In this document: positions 57,834-64,000 of the stretch, one piece after another
How positions within the stretch are numbered: position 1 is the first letter of the stretch
Layout: each line of letters starts with the position of its first letter
Origin: Margaritispora aquatica
Lineage: Eukaryota > Ascomycota > Leotiomycetes > Helotiales > Discinellaceae
Length of the DNA: 64,000 nt
Direction: 5' to 3'
NCBI GenBank assembly: GCA_007644065.1
Contig: VJWN01000005.1
Location: forward strand, 434,001 to 498,000
The notes under the pieces: generated by a model
What the model saw: the letters and a program-made list of their open reading frames with translations, nothing else
What the model was told of the DNA's origin: nothing
The model's database searches: none
Translations under genes and position numbers: made by a program

Positions 57834-58263
57834 GATTGCGGTTTGTTACGACCCGTCCTCCTACTCTCTTCGATCTTGCGTCGGGTCTGTATAAAATAGC
57901 AGTTCTTGGTGTGAAAGTCTTTGACCTGTGAAGTTCGATCTGTGTGGAAGATACCCCACTTCAATGTGCGCTGCTTCCAGGTGATTGAAAATCGCTTAGA
58001 CGCTTCCTTGATGGAGTTCCGACAATTCTCAGCAGTGTGAGATCTTCGGTGTCAGCCTTGAAATAATTCACGGTGAAGGGATATTGATTTCACTGACGTA
58101 TCGACGCAGCCGTCGTAAAAGTGCGGCGAGGCCAATTATTACAGTATTTTTTTGGTAGTGCGGCGCCTCGCTTACGAAGTGCGGGCTCAGGCGCGGATTT
58201 TTTGATGGCGGGCGCGTTCATATCAAAAGCTCAGTATTAAGCATTACCTACAACTACAACAAA
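57834..58263. promoter_or_regulatory. Divergent eIF3b/CCT2 promoter region
   Basis: 430 bp separate the start codons of two highly expressed housekeeping genes. No TATA box is evident near either start. A GC-rich patch (about 58100-58205) with repeated GTGCGGCG/GTGCGGGC words could bind shared factors. Confidence 0.5.
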
Positions 58264-60061
58264 ATGTCGTTCAACGCCACCCAGATTTTCGCCGATGGCA
58301 GTACAGAGGAGAAAGGAGAGAATGCACGTCTCTCCAGCTTCGTTGGCGCAATCGCTGTTGGCATGTGATTCTATAAGCTGCTATTAAATGCTATTGCTAA
58401 CTGATTTCTAGGTGACTTAGGTATGGCTTCGAGGACTCTCAGAGAGATGCAGGCTAACGGTGACCAGTGAAGAGCACACTAGGGCCCAAGGTAAATAGAT
58501 GCTATCTCTGCAGAATTGCAGCCTTTCGTGGGACTTGTGCTAACTGTCTAAGGGCATGGACAAGATTCTACAGAGTGCTTCCACGGGAGAGATTATGGTT
58601 ACAAACGATGGTGCCACTATCCTGAAGTCAATAGCACTGGACAACGCTGCAGCAAAGGTCCTGGTCAATATTTCGAAAGTTCAGGACGATGAGGTTGGAG
58701 ATGGTACCACATCAGTCACAGTGTTGGCTGCCGAGTTATTGAGGGAAGCTGAGAAGCTGGTCGACAGAAAGATCCACCCCCAAACAATCATTGAGGGTTA
58801 CAGAATAGCTAGTCAGGCAGCTCTAGCAGCTCTGGAGAAATCTGCGGTTGATCACAGCAAGAATGCCGAAGCTTTCAAGAAGGACTTGTTAGCGATCGCG
58901 AGGACAACATTGAGCTCAAAAGTCTTGTCGCAAGATAGGAACCACTTTGCAGAGCTGGCTTGTGATGCAGTCTTGCGTATGCAAGGTTCTTCGGACTTAA
59001 GTCATATTCAAATCATCAAGAAGGCAGGTGGAAAGCTCCAGGACTCGTATCTCGATGAGGGGTTCATTCTGGATAAGAAGATTGGTGTCAATCAGCCAAA
59101 ACGATTGGAGAAGGCTAAGATTTTGATTGCAAACACAGCTATGGATACGGATAAGATCAAGATCTTTGGCGCTAAGATCAAGGTTACATCTACAGGCAAA
59201 CTTGCAGAGTTAGAAAAGGCGGAGAAGGACAAGATGAAGGCTAAGGTGGACAAGATTAAGGCACACGGCATCAACTGCTTCATCAATAGGCAGTTGATTT
59301 ACAACTGGCCCGAGCAGCTGTTTTCTGATGCTGGAATCATGTCCATCGAGCATGCGGACTTTGATGGTATTGAGAGATTAGCACTGGTTACTGGAGGAGA
59401 CATCACATCCACTTTTGATCACCCGGACCAAGTCAAGCTCGGTTACTGTGATGTGATTGAGGAAGTTATCATTGGCGAGGATACCCTGATCAAGTTTTCT
59501 GGTGTTGCAGCTGGACAAGCATGCACTATTGTGCTACGTGGAGCAACTGAGCAACTTCTCGACGAGGCCGACAGATCTCTCCATGATGCCCTTGCTGTCC
59601 TGTCGCAAACTGTTAAGGAGCCAAGAACTACTCTCGGAGGTGGTTGTGCTGAGATGTTGATGGCTAAGGCTGTGGATGGTGCTGCACTGAAAATTGATGG
59701 CAAGAAGCAACTTGCAGTCAGTGCTTTTGCTACTGCTCTCCGCCAGTTACCCACAATTCTTGCCGATAACGCAGGATACGATTCTAGTGATTTGGTTGCT
59801 AGACTCCGTACTGCTATCTACGATGGTATGACGACGTATGGCTTGGATCTGCTTACTCCAGGAGGTGGCATTGCAGATATGCGTGAGTTGGGCGTGATTG
59901 AGAGCTACAAGCTGAAGAAGGCGGTCGTTTCGTCAGCCTCGGAAGCTGCAGAAGTAAGTTTTTTCTCTTCTGATGTCCTTCCTTCTTGTACTGACTTTGC
60001 CCAGCTACTCCTGAGGGTGGACAACATTATCCGTGCTGCACCACGAGCACGTGAACGATGA
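58264..60061 (+). CDS. CCT2: Chaperonin CCT/TRiC subunit beta
   Basis: Five exons: 58264-58360, 58412-58420, 58468-58490, 58553-59953 and 60005-60061; 528 aa, the family's normal length. The first exon ends at GTTG before GCATGT, so intron 1 must be a GC-AG intron. Exon 2 is a 9-nt microexon and exon 3 is 23 nt. Together they rebuild [19 protein letters not shown], the family nucleotide-binding P-loop. Other motifs: [11 protein letters not shown] and [12 protein letters not shown] (catalytic Asp in the GDGTT motif), and GGGCAEM near 59640. The product folds actin, tubulin and WD40 proteins in the cytosolic hetero-oligomeric ring. The last exon encodes [15 protein letters not shown]. Confidence 0.95.
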
Positions 60062-61439
60062 TCAATGAAAATCATGAGCATTTTATAGCAGGACGATGGA
60101 GTTCAATGTATTATGAAAAGTGCCCGGTTGGACTTGTACCATACCATAGATCATATTGCACGCAATAATGAATGGATGAACTCGAGAAAGGGTTCGGACT
60201 TTTTATGAATTCTGATACTTTGATGCGTATTGTCACACCAAAGGACGAAGCGTGTGAAACATGGGATGAAGTATTGAATGTTGATCTCTTGACTCCTGCG
60301 AACTTAATCAAGGAGATAGATAAATAAGTCATACCAGTAATCTCGTGATTTAAAGCCAAAGCCACTCCATCCCTCTAGTTCGATGAGACAATTCAGGGAA
60401 TTCTTTGACGATTCCGATTCGACTTCAAAATAGGTATCAGGTGAATTCCAACTTCCGACCACTGAAGTTAGCTGGCACCTTCCATTGTCTTAAAAATAAG
60501 CGGGCATAGCCCCCTTGCCGTGCAGATCAGAAGTTCAGGATCTTGGCTTGGGAAGAGAGAAGAGAGGGGCTGTTTGATCACACAGAAATCGAGGTTCCAC
60601 GAATTGGAGACAAGATCGGCCGTTGCGTAGATGTGGTTATTGGTGAACCGTACTATCACACATTTGAGTTGTGTGCTGTCCCTCGTAAGCTGAGAAGGAA
60701 GTCCAAGTCTGCTGGCCTGCTGCGAGGATTCGGAGTCGTCAATTGGGGCCACACCACACCACACACACAGGTTCTCTTGAATGTGAAAATCCACCCAGAG
60801 AGGAGATAGAATCTCGTACCTATTCATCTATTTCCCACACCCTTCACTCTCTCACCTTCTAACATATATTTCCTGGCCCCTCCTTTTTCCGATCCGACCC
60901 CAGAGTTTACTCACAGTCTGAAGGTTGGTTAGCTGCCGGGGCTACGGGGCTATTTTCAAACGAGCCGATGCACTGCGCGGCAGAACGATTCTGAAACCAA
61001 CATTCGAACTTACCTACCACAACTATTTCTATTTCATTCCAACTTCGCCTTCGTTCTCAACTTCAACCTCCATCTCGACCTTGTCCTGATACCGCAAATA
61101 AATCTGGAGATCTGCGCCTTTCAGTTGCAGCTCACCCGCCCTCTCGAGGCCTCAAACGACGGACCACCCGATCTGCAGTCATCGGAAATCGCGACCTCGA
61201 AATACTTCGACCCGCCATCTTCATTTAGACAGGACTACATTTTATCAATCCTGAGTCGACATATAGACAGTCACTTGGAGAGTGTTCTCCTCCTTCCAGA
61301 TCTCCTTGGAATTTCAACAATCGACAGCTCTTCGTTGCACTCCATGCTTCGCGTCACTGGTCGCTCCGCGCCATCCTCTTAAGCAAATACGAACGCTTCA
61401 ATCAATTATTCAATACACCTCACACATTGACCGCCCAGC
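60062..61439. other. CCT2-IRE1 spacer and long IRE1 leader with short upstream ORFs
   Basis: 1.4 kb without a gene. The part after about 60830 is C/T-rich and likely the IRE1 promoter and 5' leader. ATG-started upstream frames lie at 60968-60994 (8 codons) and 61344-61382 (12 codons), both ending before the IRE1 start. Confidence 0.5.
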
Positions 61440-64000
61440 ATGCCGCCACGGCGGCCTCGAACTGGTCCTGTGAACAATGTCGTATTGTTGGCAGCTGTCG
61501 TTATCCTAATATCATGCGTCGTCAATGCTCAGCAGCAGCAAGTTCGACCAGTCATCCGGCATGAATCTCCCCACGAAGGTCTCGATCGAGCAAGCACGAT
61601 CGAAGCTTCAAAAGTCCCTATTCGCATAGAGACACCCTTTTCAAATGATCGAAGAAAGAAAACTATAAACAACCCCCCCAAGAAGAATGACGTGAGCGCC
61701 TTGGAAACTTTGGCTCCGGCGAATCCAGTGGATTTGGCCGTTGCAGCACCTTTTGCAGGAGGAATCGGTAGCAATACCGGTCTCGGTTCACCGCAGCGTA
61801 ACGCGCGGTCTCTTGCAGATTGGGAAGTGGAAGATTTTGTGCTACTGGCGACTATTGATGGAAAGTTGCACGCCAGAGATCGGAAAAGTGGTCAGCATCG
61901 GTGGGAATTATCAGCGGATTCCATGGTATCGACTACTTATAATCGCTCATCAATCGCCGAGCGAGACAATTATGATTTGGATACAATAGATGATTATCTT
62001 TGGATCATCGAGCCAAGCCAGGATGGAGCCGTGTATATCTACAAGCCAGGCGGGGCACATCCAGGATTGACCCATACTGGAATGACCATGAAGCAAATTG
62101 TGATAGACTCCCCATGTGGAGATACATCTGGGGGGCTTAGATACATTGGTTCCAAAACCACTACCATGGTAACAATCGATGCTTACACTGGAACAATTAC
62201 CAGCTGGTTGGGCATGGATTCGGCACTGAATAAGGAAAACGCGAAGTGCGTAGTTTCTAAAAACAGTAACTCGTGCCGTTACAAGACATTGGAATTGGGT
62301 CAGACAGTTTACTCAGTCTCGGTCAATGTGGGCCAGCGTCATATCGCAACTCTCAGGTACTCGGAATGGACCCCGAACACCTACGATCAAGACCTTGGAA
62401 GGCAGTATACTTCAACTTTCGACAACAAGTATATACATACCAGCCACGATGGCAGTATACTCGCACTTGATTACGAAAACAGTATTGATGAACCAGGACC
62501 CGTTTTCCAATCCAAGGAATCCTCCCCTGTTGCTCGTGTTTTCGATATTGCCCGGCCAGGAGGTCCCGAGCAGGAAGCCGAAGAATTGATCGTCCTCGCA
62601 CAGCCGTTAGCTCCTGATACAGATGACCTCTACCAGAAAAATCTGCGAGCAAATAATGTTTTCGTTAACCATACTGAAGATGGCACTTGGTACGCTATGT
62701 CGGGACATTCATATCCTATGGCCGTTCAAGGAAGTAAACTCGCTGAATGCACCCAACCTGGGTGGTTCCAGCATCGCCCCCAATGGGATGTTACGAACAA
62801 TGTCCAGCTCTCAAAAGATCTTGTAGGTCTGCATTCAATCAATTCGAATAGTGCTCAAACACAACGTCGCGCAATTGGGGGTTTACCACCACAGACATTG
62901 GATTCTGTTGAAGAATCTATCGCTAAAGACAGTGCTATTGACTTTGAGATTGGCTTACCGCGGGCCGATACTATTGTCAACAGTGTTCTCGTGAATGTTT
63001 GGAATTTCTTGGAGCTTTTACACAATCCGATCCTTTGGATACTAATCATGGTGGGAATTATCTACTCTCGCCAAGATATTTTTAAGTGGTGGGCTACACT
63101 ATACGGCGGAAAGTCTTCCCTTCTACCCCCTGCATCTGAGAAGAAGGAGGTTGAAGTCATTGATGTTCAAGAAAGCATCAGGCAGCTTCAAGATATTCCT
63201 GAAAATGAAGTTGTCATCATACCAACCAATAATGATCCGCCAATGGTTGATGGTGCGGCAGACAATGAAGTTGGGCAAATTGATGTCCCCGCAACCGCCA
63301 CTGTCACCGGCGCTGAAGCTGCACCTTTGCAAGACACAACGAGCTCCGAGAATTTGGAGGCCGAGCAAGCACCCACGCCTACACCGGCACCAGCACCAAC
63401 CCCACAAAAGAGACACAGAGGCAGACGTGGTGGTGCCAAACACAAGAAGGGTCCTAGACCACAATCTCAAGGAACATCGGAAGATGGCAACCCCATTCCC
63501 AGTGCACCTACCATAGATGATGCAGTTCGGAATGCACAAGCTATGGGTCAGCAGAAGACCGAAATCGAACCCGATATTCGAACCATGTCCAGTGACCCAC
63601 AAGAAGTATCAGGACCCATTATCCGAATTGGTGCTTTGGTTGTCAATACCGAAAAGCTTATTGGAACAGGATCCAACGGGACAATGGTCTTTGAAGGTAG
63701 TTTCGATGGGCGTGATGTTGCGGTTAAGCGAATGCTTGTGCAATTTTATGACATTGCTTCGCAAGAAACGAAATTGCTGCGAGAAAGTGATGATCATCCT
63801 AACGTTATTCGATATTTTGCGCAGCAACAAGCGGCTGGCTTCCTCTACATCGCCCTTGAATTGTGTCCTGCCTCGTTGGCCGATGTAATAAGCAAACCCC
63901 TGGATCATCGAAATTTGGCTCAAGCTGGAGAGAGAGACCTCCCTCATGTGCTTTACCAAATTACCAAAGGTGTTTCACATCTACACAAGCTTAGAATCGT
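61440..64000 (+). CDS. IRE1: Unfolded-protein-response sensor kinase/RNase IRE1 (3' end outside window)
   Basis: Open from ATG 61440 to the right edge without an intron; 853 codons visible. A signal-anchor-like leader (VVLLAAVVILISCVVNAQQQ) is followed by the luminal stress-sensing domain (LLATIDGKLHARDRKSGQHRWEL, the usual 'vDG.lha.dr.tG...W' start), a membrane segment near residue 530 (PILWILIMVGIIYS), a Pro/Lys-rich cytosolic linker, and the kinase N-lobe (LIGTGSNGTMVFEG near 740, VAVKRM with Lys about 763). The HRD/DFG loops and the KEN RNase domain lie beyond the window. It acts in the endoplasmic reticulum membrane and splices HAC1/hacA mRNA on ER stress. The start choice is supported by the leader peptide. 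Confidence 0.93.
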   Translation, partial: MPPRRPRTGPVNNVVLLAAVVILISCVVNAQQQQVRPVIRHESPHEGLDRASTIEASKVPIRIETPFSNDRRKKTINNPPKKNDVSALETLAPANPVDLAVAAPFAGGIGSNTGLGSPQRNARSLADWEVEDFVLLATIDGKLHARDRKSGQHRWELSADSMVSTTYNRSSIAERDNYDLDTIDDYLWIIEPSQDGAVYIYKPGGAHPGLTHTGMTMKQIVIDSPCGDTSGGLRYIGSKTTTMVTIDAYTGTITSWLGMDSALNKENAKCVVSKNSNSCRYKTLELGQTVYSVSVNVGQRHIATLRYSEWTPNTYDQDLGRQYTSTFDNKYIHTSHDGSILALDYENSIDEPGPVFQSKESSPVARVFDIARPGGPEQEAEELIVLAQPLAPDTDDLYQKNLRANNVFVNHTEDGTWYAMSGHSYPMAVQGSKLAECTQPGWFQHRPQWDVTNNVQLSKDLVGLHSINSNSAQTQRRAIGGLPPQTLDSVEESIAKDSAIDFEIGLPRADTIVNSVLVNVWNFLELLHNPILWILIMVGIIYSRQDIFKWWATLYGGKSSLLPPASEKKEVEVIDVQESIRQLQDIPENEVVIIPTNNDPPMVDGAADNEVGQIDVPATATVTGAEAAPLQDTTSSENLEAEQAPTPTPAPAPTPQKRHRGRRGGAKHKKGPRPQSQGTSEDGNPIPSAPTIDDAVRNAQAMGQQKTEIEPDIRTMSSDPQEVSGPIIRIGALVVNTEKLIGTGSNGTMVFEGSFDGRDVAVKRMLVQFYDIASQETKLLRESDDHPNVIRYFAQQQAAGFLYIALELCPASLADVISKPLDHRNLAQAGERDLPHVLYQITKGVSHLHKLRI

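Overview
The window looks like chromosomal DNA of a filamentous ascomycete (Pezizomycotina; the gene content fits Leotiomycetes/Helotiales, but that rank is an inference). Genes are interrupted by many short introns of about 47-60 nt with GTRNGT...YAG borders. Housekeeping genes lie on both strands without operon order, and gene-rich blocks alternate with AT-rich, gene-poor, effector-like stretches. Exon structures were worked out by hand by matching phase across GT-AG borders. Where every phase closes and the protein reads through, confidence is high.

Layout. 0-8 kb: the 3' half of the spindle-checkpoint kinase BUB1, a BTB/POZ protein, a 318-bp MITE with a TA target-site duplication, and POL5 (ribosome biogenesis). 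8.2-21 kb: an accessory block of five genes on alternating strands. These are a 1061-aa collagen-like Gly-rich protein with an EF-hand-like loop, a 180-aa helical protein, a 504-aa coiled-coil protein, an Hsp70-like ATPase, and an 810-aa protein joining a HeLo-like N-terminal domain to a KIN1-type pseudokinase. 22-27.5 kb: a POT-family peptide transporter and a pyroglutamyl-peptidase-like enzyme. 28.8-29.5 kb: a secreted But2-C-like protein. 30.4-37.7 kb: three tandem paralogues of a small cysteine-rich secreted protein in AT-rich DNA. All three share one two-exon structure. Two carry an in-frame stop at the same codon and the third carries mutually compensating frameshifts. 39-46.5 kb: a membrane protein fused to a DUF3431-type domain, an old-yellow-enzyme oxidoreductase, an 86-aa conserved Cys protein and an Upc2-like Zn2Cys6 regulator. 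46.5-51.3 kb: no convincing gene. 51.4-54.6 kb: a short Yap-like bZIP and a wax-synthase-type MBOAT acyltransferase. 55.5-64 kb: housekeeping genes eIF3b and CCT2 (head to head), then the UPR sensor IRE1, which runs off the right edge.

Working together. The housekeeping genes (BUB1, POL5, eIF3b, CCT2, IRE1) are unrelated neighbours. The most interesting unit is the 8.2-21 kb block. The HeLo-like plus pseudokinase protein has the same domain order as animal MLKL (a helical membrane-acting bundle followed by a pseudokinase). It sits beside an Hsp70-like ATPase and repeat/coiled-coil proteins, a setting that suggests a non-self recognition or regulated cell death locus. That role is inference; only the domain content and catalytic-residue losses are read from the sequence.
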